DNA of 12,165 nucleotides from an uncultured Oscillospiraceae bacterium (GTDB lineage Bacteria; Bacillota; Clostridia; Oscillospirales; Oscillospiraceae), in contig CAJOFI010000054.1 of NCBI GenBank assembly GCA_905233595.1, positions 1 to 12,165 on the forward strand, given 5' to 3'. The stretch's first letter is position 1. Each line of letters opens with the position of its first letter. This document shows positions 1 to 6,365 of this stretch, piece after piece. Below the pieces are notes generated by a model that searched no databases, was not told the DNA's origin, and worked only from the letters and a program-made list of their open reading frames with translations. Position numbers and translations under genes: made by a program.

Positions 1-393
1 CACTCGATCTTCATCGGGCGCGACTTCGGCCAGACCAAGAGCTATTCCGAGGAGACCGCCGCCGCCATCGACGAGGAGGTCAAGGCCATCTTCGACCGCG
101 CCGCCGCCGACTGCGAGAAGATCCTCTCCGAGCACGCAGACGAGCTGCGCGCCGTCGCGGAGTATCTGCTCGAGCATGAGACCATGGAGGGCGAGGAGTT
201 TGACTACTTCTTCGCGCACGGGGAGTTCATGCCCGAGAGCGTCAGGCAGGCGAAGCTCGCCGCGAAGGATCAGACCATCGAGCGCCCTGCCCGCAGGATC
301 TCCATGAGCGACGAGGCGCCCGCCGCCCCGCAGAGCGCGGAGGGGGAAGAAACGCAGACCGAGCCTCCTGCTGAGGAGCAAACTGAACAGTAA
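1..393 (+). CDS. ftsH: ATP-dependent zinc metalloprotease FtsH, C-terminal end (partial at left edge)
   Basis: The frame is open from the first base and codes for the last 130 residues of the membrane-bound AAA+ protease FtsH, which degrades misfolded and regulatory membrane and cytosolic proteins. Visible family hallmarks of the M41 peptidase C-terminal helical region, in order: a FIGRDFG segment (usual FLGRD), SYSEETAAAIDEEV, a helical stretch ending in AEYLLEHETMEGEEF (usual LLE.ETL.G.EF), then a variable tail. The tail is low-complexity, Pro/Glu/Ala/Gln-rich and ends in EEQTEQ, as is common for clostridial FtsH. The AAA+ module and the HEXXH zinc site lie to the left, outside the window. 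The first in-frame ATG at 184 is internal and not a real start. A strong hairpin terminator begins 7 bases after the stop, so this gene ends its transcription unit. Confidence 0.92.
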   Translation, partial: HSIFIGRDFGQTKSYSEETAAAIDEEVKAIFDRAAADCEKILSEHADELRAVAEYLLEHETMEGEEFDYFFAHGEFMPESVRQAKLAAKDQTIERPARRISMSDEAPAAPQSAEGEETQTEPPAEEQTEQ

Positions 394-399
394 AGAAAA

Positions 400-446
400 G
401 GGGCTATGAGAAAACTTCGTTTTCTCATAGCCCCCGCGCATTTTTT
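400..446 (+). terminator. Rho-independent terminator after ftsH
   Basis: A perfect 16-bp stem (400-415 with 419-434, starting GGGGCTATGAG) closes on a 3-base loop (TTC) and is followed by a short spacer and a run of six T at 441-446. It separates ftsH from the next promoter. It belongs to a family of similar hairpins in this window (see findings). Confidence 0.85.
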
Positions 447-459
447 CCTGCATTTACTG

Positions 460-488
460 TTGAGGAATCGCGTTTGGTATGCTATAAT
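460..488 (+). promoter_or_regulatory. Sigma-A type promoter for the phosphodiester glycosidase gene
   Basis: TTGAGG at 460-465 and a perfect TATAAT at 483-488 are separated by 17 bases. A TGC immediately before the -10 gives an extended -10. Transcription would start near 495, about 40 bases before the first codon, just after the ftsH terminator. It likely drives the glycosidase and Lgt-like genes together. Confidence 0.65.
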
Positions 489-534
489 AAAGTGCCTTGA
501 TAGATTTCAAGGACAAATTGATGCAAAGGCTTGG

Positions 535-2160
535 ATGACGATGAGCTACGACGATTTGGATTTGGACGCCATCATGGCGGAATATGAAAAGTCGCCCCCG
601 AAGGCTGCGCCGCAGAGCGATGCAGGCGGCGTCTCCGACGAGACGATGGTTTACAGGGCTCCCGCGGGAAAAGCATACGGAGAGGACAACGAGGAGTACG
701 AGGACGAGTACGAGGACGAGCCGGAGGAGAAGACCGGCGGTCTCTTCGCGCGTATTCGCAAAAGAAACGCCGATCCCGACGATGATTACTTCGACGAGGA
801 GTACGAGGACGAGGAGCCGGTAAAGAAGCCCGGACTCTTCTCCAGACGGAAGAAAAACGAACCGGAGGAGTACGACGAGGAATACGAGGACGAGGAGCCG
901 GTAAAGAAGCCCGGGCTCTTCTCCGGACGGAAGGAAAAGAAGGCCGAGGTTCAGGACGAATATGACGAGGGGCACGAGGAGGAAGCGCCGCAGCCGGCCT
1001 TTGAGCCGCTGCCCGTGGGAAAGCGGGTGCTGCTGAACCTGCTGTTCCTGGGGCTTTTGTGCCTGGAGCTTCTCTGGTCGCTCAACAATCTGCACCCGAT
1101 GGGCGCCGTGGCGCAGCCGCGCGCGACGGCCGCGCCGGTCTGCCCGAGGATACGCAGACGCCCGAAGTGACGCCGGAGCCGACCCCGGAGCCGACGCCCG
1201 AGCCCATCTCCTATTCCATCCCGGAGGACGCGCTGGTCGCGCCCGCGCCGAACCCCGAGGCCTTCGGCTCCGTGCCCATTGAGCAGGCGAGCCGCATCCT
1301 CGACGTGATCCAGCAGGCGCGCGACAGCGGGCTTCTGCGCGAGGACGAGGAAGTGGCCTTCGACCCGAACGCCAACTTCTACACCGGCCTCTACGCCGAG
1401 GAGATCAAGTATTACCTGGACGATTCCATTCTGACCATCCTCTGGAAGGAGGACATCGACGGGCGCTGCTGCAGCTTCGCGGAGATCAAGGTGCGCGACG
1501 GCTCGCAGTTCAGGCGCAAGCTCGCGGACGACACCTTCGGCTCCTACAACTACTACTTCGCGACGGAGCTTGCGGCGTCCACCAACTGCGTCATCGCCAT
1601 GAACGCCGACTACTACGCCTTCCGCGACTTTGGCATGGTGGCCTATGGGCGGGAGCTTTACCGCTTCAACACCTCCACCTACACGGGCAGCTACAAGAAG
1701 TACAACTGCTTTGACACGCTCTTTGTCACCGCCGACGGCGATTTCCTGTACAAGGAGCTCGGCGAGGTGAACACGGAGGATTCGATCCGCGAGTTCATGG
1801 CGGAAAACGACGTGGTGTTCTCCCTCGCTTTCGGCCCGATCCTCGTGCGCGACGGGGAGGCGACGGTCACCTCGTGGTATCCCGCCGGCGAGGTGGACAC
1901 GGCCTGATAAGCTGCACTACCTGTTCATGACCGTCAACCACGGCTCCAACGCCGCCAACTGCACGGTCAACAAGATGGCGGAGTTCTTCGAGCGCAAGGG
2001 CGTGATCACCGCCTACGGCCTCGACGGCGGTCAGACCAGCGAGATCGTCTGGCAGGGCACACCCTATAACCACGTGGACTGGGCCTCCGAGCGCCTGGTC
2101 AGTGACATCATCTACTTTGCGTCTGCCGTGGGCAGCACCGGGGAAGGAGGCGGCAACTGA
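535..2160 (+). pseudogene. Membrane-anchored phosphodiester glycosidase (NAGPA/DUF2233 family), reading frame broken twice
   Basis: Three consecutive open segments in frames 1, 3 and 1 read as one protein. The N-terminus is cytosolic and very acidic with 27-residue repeats (EEYEDEEPVKKPGLFS-type). One membrane helix follows (about 1018-1095, KRVLLNLLFLGLLCLELLW), then a Thr-Pro-Glu-Pro spacer and an extracellular NAGPA domain. NAGPA landmarks are AMNADYYAFRDFG, LAFGPILVRDGE, LHYLFMTVNHGSN, CTVNKMAEFF, AYGLDGGQTSEI and ERLVSDIIYFA. The family cleaves phosphodiester-linked sugars; the substrate here is unknown. Break 1 lies near 1130-1143 (frame 1 to 3). Break 2 lies near 1900-1911 (frame 3 to 1), where the usual Arg/Ala-rich RA.IG segment between YPAGEVDT and DKLHYL is absent. 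ATG 535 is chosen because AAAGG at 525-529 sits 5 bases upstream; ATG 541 is possible. The stop overlaps the next start. Whether the breaks are biological or assembly errors cannot be told from sequence alone. Confidence 0.82.
793..954 (+). repeat. 81-nt in-frame tandem repeat coding for acidic/basic 27-residue units
   Basis: Two adjacent 81-base copies begin at 793 and 874. The first ~65 bases of each are nearly identical; the remainder diverges. Each encodes DEEYEDEEPVKKPGLFS followed by a basic patch (RRKK or GRKEKK). A third, more diverged unit lies upstream at about 690-770 (EDEYEDEPEEKTGGLFARIRKR). All lie in the cytosolic part of the glycosidase gene, before its membrane helix. Confidence 0.85.
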
Positions 2161-3191
2161 TGGATTACGTTCTGGATCTGGATTTCGCCGTGTTCCGCAT
2201 GAGCGCGGTGACAATCAGCGCGGGCATCGCGCTGGCGGTGCTCCTCAGCTGCGCGCTCTACGCCCGCAGAAAAGAGGGCGTTACGGCGGTGCTCGCCATG
2301 AGCGTGATGGGGCTCGTCTTCGGCGTTCTGTTCAGCCGCTTTCTGCATTGGTACTTCACCGGCGAGGTCTACGCCTCCTTCACGGCGGCCTTTACGGACT
2401 TTGACCGGGGCAGCTTCTGCCTGCAGGGGATGTTCCTCGGCGTATGGCTCGCGGCCTTCCTCACGAAGAAGCTGCGCCTCACCGGGAGCGTCAACGGTCT
2501 GCTCGACGCTGCTGCGCCGGGGCTCTGCCTGCTCGTGGCGATGATCCGCCTGAGCGCGCTCTTCAACAGCACCTGCCGCGGGCGCATCACGATCAAGGCG
2601 CCGATCTTCCAGCGCCTGCCCTTCGCGGTGGCGAGCGTGGACGCGGTCGGCAACGTGACCTACCGTTTCGCGAGCTTCTTCATCGCCGCCATTGCCATGC
2701 TCGTGGTGACCCTCGTGGTCTGGCGCTTCTGCGTCGAGGACGAGGAGCGCTGGATGAAGTGGCCCTGCCCGGGCGAGGGGAACACGATCCGCTTTGCGCT
2801 CGTGCTCTACGGTGCGGTGGAGATCATCATGGACTCCACCCGCAACGACTCCCCGCTCATGCATTTCCGCTTCATCTCCCAGCTCAACAAGTTCTCCGCC
2901 TTCATCTCCCTCGCGCAGATATTCGCGGCTGTGGCGATGCTCTGCGTGCTGATCCACTACAGCCGTATGTCCATCAAGGCCAATGGCTTCAAGTGGTATC
3001 ATCCGCTGCTGTGGCTCGGCTTCCTGGTGAGCCTCTTCGGCGTGGGCAAGCTCGGCGAGTACAACGTCCAGCGCTACGCGACCTATGCCAAGTGCTACGC
3101 CTGGATGGGCGCGTCGCTGATTCTGATGGCCGCCATGCCGATCCTCGCCTGGCATAGCTGCCTTGACAGCGGGGAAAACGTTGAAGAATAG
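2160..3191 (+). CDS. Lgt-like multipass membrane protein with degenerate prolipoprotein diacylglyceryl transferase signature
   Basis: A 343-residue protein with about seven or eight hydrophobic helices. It follows the Lgt layout: a SFCLQGMFLGVWLAAFL helix resembling the Lgt 'GGLIGG' helix, LLDAAAPGLCLLVAMIR, then a position equivalent to the GR.GNF.N.E.xG signature. That site reads MIRLSALFNSTCRGR (R130, N136), so the Arg and second Asn are kept while the first Asn and the Glu are replaced by Ala and Thr. Later, FALVLYGAVEIIMDSTRNDS then ISQLNKFSA (221-245) matches the Lgt 'RF..E..R.D ... S.aQ' region. Lgt adds diacylglycerol to lipoprotein cysteines; the missing residues make that activity doubtful, so it may be a diverged paralogue. 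ATG 2160 overlaps the preceding TGA by one base and follows GGGAAGGAGG at 2141-2150, implying translational coupling with the glycosidase gene. Confidence 0.7.
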   Translation: MDYVLDLDFAVFRMSAVTISAGIALAVLLSCALYARRKEGVTAVLAMSVMGLVFGVLFSRFLHWYFTGEVYASFTAAFTDFDRGSFCLQGMFLGVWLAAFLTKKLRLTGSVNGLLDAAAPGLCLLVAMIRLSALFNSTCRGRITIKAPIFQRLPFAVASVDAVGNVTYRFASFFIAAIAMLVVTLVVWRFCVEDEERWMKWPCPGEGNTIRFALVLYGAVEIIMDSTRNDSPLMHFRFISQLNKFSAFISLAQIFAAVAMLCVLIHYSRMSIKANGFKWYHPLLWLGFLVSLFGVGKLGEYNVQRYATYAKCYAWMGASLILMAAMPILAWHSCLDSGENVEE

Positions 3192-3218
3192 GATAAGCCC
3201 TTCACCGGGGCAAAAAAC

Positions 3219-3263
3219 CGGGGATGTGAAAAAACGTAGTGGTTTCACATCCCCGATCTTTTT
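3219..3263. terminator. Bidirectional terminator between convergent genes
   Basis: A perfect 13-bp stem (3219-3231 with 3243-3255, CGGGGATGTGAAA) has five T after it on the plus strand (3259-3263). On the minus strand a run of six T (complement of A at 3212-3217) follows the stem closely. It ends both the Lgt-like gene from the left and the small membrane protein gene from the right. Confidence 0.85.
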
Positions 3264-3266
3264 GAC

Positions 3267-3689
3267 TCAGGCTTGCTTTTTGATGTTGTTTGCGAGGTAG
3301 AAGATGCCGCCATCGACCAGCAGGGAAATCACCGCAGAGAAGATTTCCTGACCGCCCTCCTTGAAGCTCGTGATGAGGGACAGAGCGCTCAGCACAAGCG
3401 CGATGAGGGAAATGACCCACAGGGGCTTGGCCTTGGAGGCGTCCTTCGCGGCGCGCAGGGAGAAGATCCCCTCGACCAGACCGACGATGCCGGAGACCAG
3501 CATGACGATACCGCCGAGGAGGAAAGCCGCGATGCCTATTGCAAGCTCGTCGCTGGGCTCCGCCCCGCTCACAGCGCCGAGACCGCCGATACCCAGCATA
3601 CCCAGGGCGGCGATCAGGCACAGAACGGCGACGATGATGTCGATAATGCCGAGCACCTTCACGATTTTCTGGCTTTTCACAAGATCCAT
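3267..3689 (-). CDS. Small four-helix integral membrane protein, function unknown
   Basis: A 140-residue protein beginning MDLVKSQKIVKVLG and ending in NNIKKQA. Four hydrophobic segments are visible: about residues 9-35 (LGIIDIIVAVLCLIAALGML), 50-76 (AIGIAAFLLGGIVMLVSGIVGLVEG), 88-104 (WVISLIALVLSALSLI) and 113-132 (IFSAVISLLVDGGIFYLAN). A short basic stretch (RAAKDASKAK) lies in the loop after helix 2. I do not recognise the family; no catalytic motif is visible. The start at 3689 is set by AAGGAGG seven bases upstream on this strand; the frame stays open further upstream, but that stretch is antisense to glsA and is not protein-like. It is transcribed alone from its own extended -10 promoter, converging on the Lgt-like gene. 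Gly/Ala/Leu/Ile-rich helices suggest a structural or small-molecule sensing membrane role, but this is a guess. Confidence 0.82.
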   Translation of the reverse strand: MDLVKSQKIVKVLGIIDIIVAVLCLIAALGMLGIGGLGAVSGAEPSDELAIGIAAFLLGGIVMLVSGIVGLVEGIFSLRAAKDASKAKPLWVISLIALVLSALSLITSFKEGGQEIFSAVISLLVDGGIFYLANNIKKQA

Positions 3690-3740
3690 GTACAAATCCT
3701 CCTTTTCTATCTTGCGTCCAGTACCACTGAACGCTTTTGT

Positions 3741-3769
3741 ATTATACCAGAAATTGCGCCGGAAGGAAA
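3741..3769 (-). promoter_or_regulatory. Extended -10 promoter for the small membrane protein gene
   Basis: On the minus strand a perfect TATAAT (3746 to 3741) is preceded by TGG (extended -10). The -35 at the 17-base spacing reads TTTCCT, which is weak. Transcription would start near 3734, giving a ~45-base leader that contains the AAGGAGG site. Confidence 0.55.
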
Positions 3770-3810
3770 GAGGGAAACTCCAAAATTCGCACAGATTTGC
3801 AGATTTTCTC

Positions 3811-3839
3811 TTGCGTTTTGAGGCGGAATTGATTATTCT
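3811..3839 (+). promoter_or_regulatory. Possible glsA promoter
   Basis: TTGCGT at 3811-3816 and TATTCT at 3834-3839 have a 17-base spacer, about 85 bases before glsA. The match is only partial; an overlapping TTGAGG at 3818-3823 is another -35 candidate. This is the only promoter-like pair I see between the divergent gene and glsA. Confidence 0.35.
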
Positions 3840-3923
3840 TACCATGAGACGAGGGGGAGCCGCGCAGGCGGCGCAGGACGGACAGTTCCTCCCGCTCGCG
3901 CCAAAGGAGGACAGAGGAGGCAT

Positions 3924-4886
3924 ATGATGTTTTTTACCTATGAGCAGCCGGAGTTTGACCGCAAGGATCCCGCCGAGATCCGCCGCGTGATCGGCGAGGC
4001 CGCACAGAACGGGCGGGAGGCCGCACGCGAGGGCAGGTGCGCCGATTACATCCCGGAGCTTGCCAAGGCCAACCCGGAGGATTTCGGCGTCTGCGTGCGC
4101 GATCTGAGCGGGGAGACGGTCGCCTTCGGAGAGACGGAGAAGCGCTTTTCGATCCAGAGCATCAGCAAGGTCATCAATCTTGCCGCCGCGCTGAAATTTC
4201 TCGGCTTTCAGGAGACCTTTTCCCACGTGCGCATGGAGCCCTCGGGCGATCCCTTCAATTCGATTTTGAAGCTGGATACGGTCAGCGAGTACCCCTCAAA
4301 CCCCATGATCAACGCGGGCGCGATCCAGGTGATGAGCCTGCTGTCGAATTTCATGGATTTTGACGAGCTGCTAACTTTCGCCAGAGCCTTCTGCATGGAC
4401 GACGGGATCGAGCTCAACGAGGCGGTCTACCGTTCCGAGGCGGAGACGGGCGACCGCAACCGAGCGATCGTCTATCTGCTCAAGAGCAAGGGCGTTTTGT
4501 GCGGGGAGCCGGAGAAGACGCTGGATCTGTATTTCAGAATGTGCTCGCTGAACGTGAACGCGGGCAGCCTTGCGAACATGGGGCTTCTGATCGCAAACGG
4601 CGGGCAGAACCCCTTCACCGGCAAGCACGTCCTGCACCCCGGCTACGTCCGCACGATCCGCAGTCTCATGTATACCTGCGGGCTGTATGACGAGTCCGGC
4701 GAGTTCGGCGTCACGGTGGGCATCCCCTCCAAGAGCGGCGTCGGCGGCGGCATCGTCGCAAGCGTCCCCGCCCGCTGCGGCATCGGCACCTACGGCCCCG
4801 CGCTCAACGCCAAGGGCAACAGCGCGGGCGGCATCGCCGCCCTGCGTCACCTGTCCCACCTGCTGAAGCTGAATATTTTTGATTAA
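3924..4886 (+). CDS. glsA: Glutaminase (serine-dependent, beta-lactamase-like fold)
   Basis: A complete 320-residue protein of the bacterial glutaminase family, which hydrolyses L-glutamine to L-glutamate and ammonia in the cytosol. Family landmarks appear in order: DYIPELAKANPEDFGVCVRDLSG (41-63), FSIQSISKV with the catalytic Ser-X-X-Lys at S79-K82, VRMEPSGDPFNS, NPMINAGAI, the SEAETGDRNRAIVYLLKS segment, CSLNVNAGSLANMG, and the C-terminal GVGGGIVASVPARCGIGTYGPALNAKGNSAGG. Length is normal and no residue looks lost. Two adjacent ATG codons (3924, 3927) are possible; GGAGG at 3916-3920 is better spaced for the second. It is the first gene of a likely two-gene unit with the small protein 15 bases downstream. 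In gut bacteria this enzyme is linked to glutamine use or acid resistance, but nothing here shows which. Confidence 0.95.
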   Translation: MMFFTYEQPEFDRKDPAEIRRVIGEAAQNGREAAREGRCADYIPELAKANPEDFGVCVRDLSGETVAFGETEKRFSIQSISKVINLAAALKFLGFQETFSHVRMEPSGDPFNSILKLDTVSEYPSNPMINAGAIQVMSLLSNFMDFDELLTFARAFCMDDGIELNEAVYRSEAETGDRNRAIVYLLKSKGVLCGEPEKTLDLYFRMCSLNVNAGSLANMGLLIANGGQNPFTGKHVLHPGYVRTIRSLMYTCGLYDESGEFGVTVGIPSKSGVGGGIVASVPARCGIGTYGPALNAKGNSAGGIAALRHLSHLLKLNIFD

Positions 4887-4901
4887 AAGGAGAATACGAT
4901 C

Positions 4902-5333
4902 ATGCCCAAAAAAATTTCTACCGCGACGATCCTGTCTGTTGTGAGCCTCTGCGTCTCCGTGCTGTGCCTGGTGCTGCTGATGATGAATCTCGGCGGCGGC
5001 CAGGAGGCGGAGAAGAGCATACAGTACGTCATGTACGTCGGCACGAACGATAAGGATACCTACCAGCTCGAGCACAGCCGCGAGGAGGCGCGGGATATTG
5101 TGGATCGTGTCTGCCTCAAGTATTTCGAGGGCTACACGCTCCAGGAGGCCACCGGCGCCTGGACGGATGAGAAAAACGAGATCACCCACGAATACACGCT
5201 CGTCTGCTATTTCGACGACACGGACAAGCAGACCGTCTATCAGGCAGCCGATGAGATCATCCGGGAGCTGAACCAGAACACGGTGCTCATCGAAGAGGAC
5301 GTCATCAGCATCGAGTATTACGGCGGGAACTGA
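4902..5333 (+). CDS. Small membrane-anchored protein resembling DUF3574
   Basis: A 143-residue protein with one N-terminal hydrophobic helix (about 8-27, ILSVVSLCVSVLCLVLLMMNL) preceded by lysines, so it is probably a signal anchor with the rest outside. The outer domain reads YVMYVGTNDKD, then HSREEARDIVDRVCLKYFEGYTL, QEATGAWTDEKNEITHEYTLVCYF, and a C-terminal helix plus NTVLIEEDVISIEYY. This order (glycine after the first strand, a G.T..DA.G.W-like centre, a late 'Q-x-V' strand) resembles DUF3574 proteins; that assignment is from memory of the family pattern and is moderate. AAAAGGAG lies about 10 bases before ATG 4902. It sits 15 bases after glsA with no terminator between, so it is probably co-transcribed; a functional link to glutamine is not shown. 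Confidence 0.7.
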   Translation: MPKKISTATILSVVSLCVSVLCLVLLMMNLGGGQEAEKSIQYVMYVGTNDKDTYQLEHSREEARDIVDRVCLKYFEGYTLQEATGAWTDEKNEITHEYTLVCYFDDTDKQTVYQAADEIIRELNQNTVLIEEDVISIEYYGGN

Positions 5334-5380
5334 CAAGCCGCCCCACAAGAGGCTAGGCAGATTCGCGCACGCCGGATCAC

Positions 5381-5436
5381 CGGGCGACAAAGGCCGCTTT
5401 CACGTTTCCCCGTGAAAGCGGCCTCTTCGCTGCCCG
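5381..5436. repeat. Large GC-rich palindrome after the glsA operon (possible terminator)
   Basis: A perfect 14-bp stem (5391-5404 AGGCCGCTTTCACG with 5411-5424) has a 6-base loop. It is flanked by further complementary arms CGGGC (5381-5385) and GCCCG (5432-5436) around a poorly paired internal part. No T-run follows on either side, so it may end transcription weakly or may be an extragenic palindromic element. The surrounding 5334-5458 stretch holds no gene that I can see. Confidence 0.6.
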
Positions 5437-5485
5437 AAATGCGTTTCACCGTGAATAATGTCATTATCAGGCCGAAACAATCCGC

Positions 5486-5824
5486 GTGATCAGAGAGGAA
5501 AGCAAACTGAGTAAAGACCTTCTAACGATGCTGCTTGAAAAGGCGAATGAAGAAGAAAGGGAATTGTCTTTGGCTGCCGAAGAAGCACAGCATACTCTTG
5601 ATGAACTCGTCCAAGACGATGCAAATAGGGAAACGGTGGAATACGACAGGCTTTTGAGTTGGGCAGATTTCTATGATACCTGTTCTTTTGAAACAAAGAA
5701 AATGTTTATCGCGCAGTTTATCAAGTCTGTCCGAGTATCACGGGATTACAACATTGAGATCGAGTTTAATGTTTCCTTCGACGAGTTTAAGAATCTGAAA
5801 GCCAGCGGGGAAATGAGCGCATAG
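5486..5824 (+). pseudogene. C-terminal remnant of a large serine recombinase
   Basis: About 113 residues (from a GTG at 5486; the frame is open back to 5459) match only the C-terminal end of clostridial large serine recombinases of integrative elements. They show a coiled-coil-like helix (LLTMLLEKANEEERELSLAAEEAQHTLDELVQ), then EYDRLLSWADFYDTCSFETKKMFIAQFIKSVRVSRDYNIEIEFNVSFDEF. The last block corresponds to the family's 'SWAE.YD.a..E.KKMI...LI..V.VGRDYKI.I.F..S.E.F' end. Full-length relatives are roughly 500 residues or more; the catalytic serine resolvase domain and the DNA-binding recombinase domain are missing. No ribosome binding site precedes the GTG. Base composition is clearly richer in A/T than in neighbouring genes, consistent with transfer from an element. 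Immediately beyond it lies tRNA-Ala on the other strand. Confidence 0.75.
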
Positions 5825-5851
5825 AAAAAGGAAGTCTGAAACCAGACTTCC
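5825..5851 (-). terminator. Terminator of the tRNA-Ala gene
   Basis: A 9-bp stem GGAAGTCTG (5830-5838) with CAGACTTCC (5843-5851) and a 4-base loop. On the minus strand it is followed by five T (complement of A at 5825-5829), 7 bases beyond the CCA end of the tRNA. Confidence 0.85.
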
Positions 5852-5857
5852 CGAAAT

Positions 5858-5933
5858 TGGTGGAGACGGAGGGATTCGAACCCTTGACCTTACGGATGCG
5901 AACCGTACGCTCTCCCAGCTGAGCTACGCCCCC
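5858..5933 (-). tRNA. tRNA-Ala (anticodon CGC)
   Basis: The minus strand folds as a 76-base cloverleaf with an encoded CCA end. The acceptor stem is GGGGGCG with CGTCTCC, D-stem GCTC/GAGC, anticodon stem TACGG/CCGTA around loop TTCGCAT (anticodon CGC, reading GCG), and T-loop TTCGAAT. Position 3:70 is the G-U pair that identifies alanine tRNAs. One T-stem pair (49:65, A-C) is mismatched. It has its own promoter and terminator. A recombinase remnant lies right at its 3' side. Confidence 0.95.
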
Positions 5934-5951
5934 AATTCCTCCAGCGTCGTT

Positions 5952-5979
5952 ATTATAACACATTTTTTCGATTTGTAAA
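5952..5979 (-). promoter_or_regulatory. Promoter of tRNA-Ala
   Basis: On the minus strand TTTACA (5979 to 5974) and a perfect TATAAT (5957 to 5952) are separated by 16 bases, with TGT before the -10. The start would fall about 10-15 bases upstream of the mature tRNA 5' end. Confidence 0.7.
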
Positions 5980-5986
5980 GAAAAAC

Positions 5987-6015
5987 TTGAAATTTTTTTT
6001 TAGCTGTAGTACAAT
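5987..6015 (+). promoter_or_regulatory. Promoter of the SRP RNA gene
   Basis: TTGAAA at 5987-5992 and TACAAT at 6010-6015 lie 17 bases apart. The spacer begins with a run of nine T. The predicted start, near 6022, matches the 5' end of the SRP RNA terminal helix. It diverges from the tRNA-Ala promoter; the two -35 boxes lie within 20 bases of each other. Confidence 0.8.
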
Positions 6016-6021
6016 ACTGTT

Positions 6022-6326
6022 CGTGGCTTTTGACAAGGCTGCACTAGTTGGGGAGCCAGCGGTGCCCTGTAACCTGCAATCCGCTATAGCAGGGACGAAT
6101 TCCCGGCCGAGGGTGTGTTCTGTGTCGTCTGACCCCGGTAAGCAGCGTTGACGATCCGGTCTCGCGCAAGGTCAACCCGTGAACCATGTCAGGCGGGGAA
6201 CCGAGCAGCATTAAGCGGTGCTTGGCCTGTGCCGTGAGGTCGCCGGATCTGAGCCGGCTGCCGGCGTAACGGACATAGCGCATGATTCGGAGCCGGGTGT
6301 GCAGTCTTGTCAAGAGCCACAGTTTT
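6022..6326 (+). ncRNA. ffs: Signal recognition particle RNA, large (Bacillus) type with Alu domain
   Basis: The 5' and 3' ends pair to form the long terminal helix (GTGGCT..TTGACAAG..CTGCAC from 6023 with GTGCAG.CTTGTCAAG.AGCCAC ending at 6320). The Alu domain is visible at about 6045-6115 (GTTGGGGAGCCAGCGGTGCC, then GCAATCCGCTATAGCAGGG), as in Bacillus scRNA. The S-domain binding site for Ffh is at 6185-6215: GTCAGG, a GGAA tetraloop at 6197-6200, and AGCAGC. The RNA is the scaffold of the particle that targets membrane and exported proteins co-translationally. A short T-rich tract (AGTTTTATTT, 6321-6330) gives the likely 3' end. Position directly upstream of dnaX is the usual Firmicutes arrangement. 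Ends are estimated to within a few bases. Confidence 0.93.
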
Positions 6327-6365
6327 ATTTCCCCCATCGGAGGGGGCACGGGAGGAGGGCGATCC

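Noticed and set aside
454..1095. 213-codon minus-strand frame rich in Leu and Val opposite the acidic repeats
   Set aside because: The Leu/Val richness is the antisense of GAG/GAC/GAA codons; the plus strand has a strong promoter and continues into a NAGPA domain.
2112..3248. 378-codon open frame on the minus strand opposite the Lgt-like gene
   Set aside because: The product is rich in His, Arg, Glu and Ala with no recognisable domain, typical of antisense to a GC-rich gene; the plus strand has a ribosome binding site and a membrane-protein pattern.
4371..5390. 339-codon minus-strand frame opposite the end of glsA and the small membrane protein
   Set aside because: It spans two well-supported plus-strand genes and shows antisense-type composition without motifs.
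5858..5933. Attachment-site duplication of the tRNA 3' end
   Set aside because: I could not find a second copy of the tRNA 3' sequence anywhere in the window.
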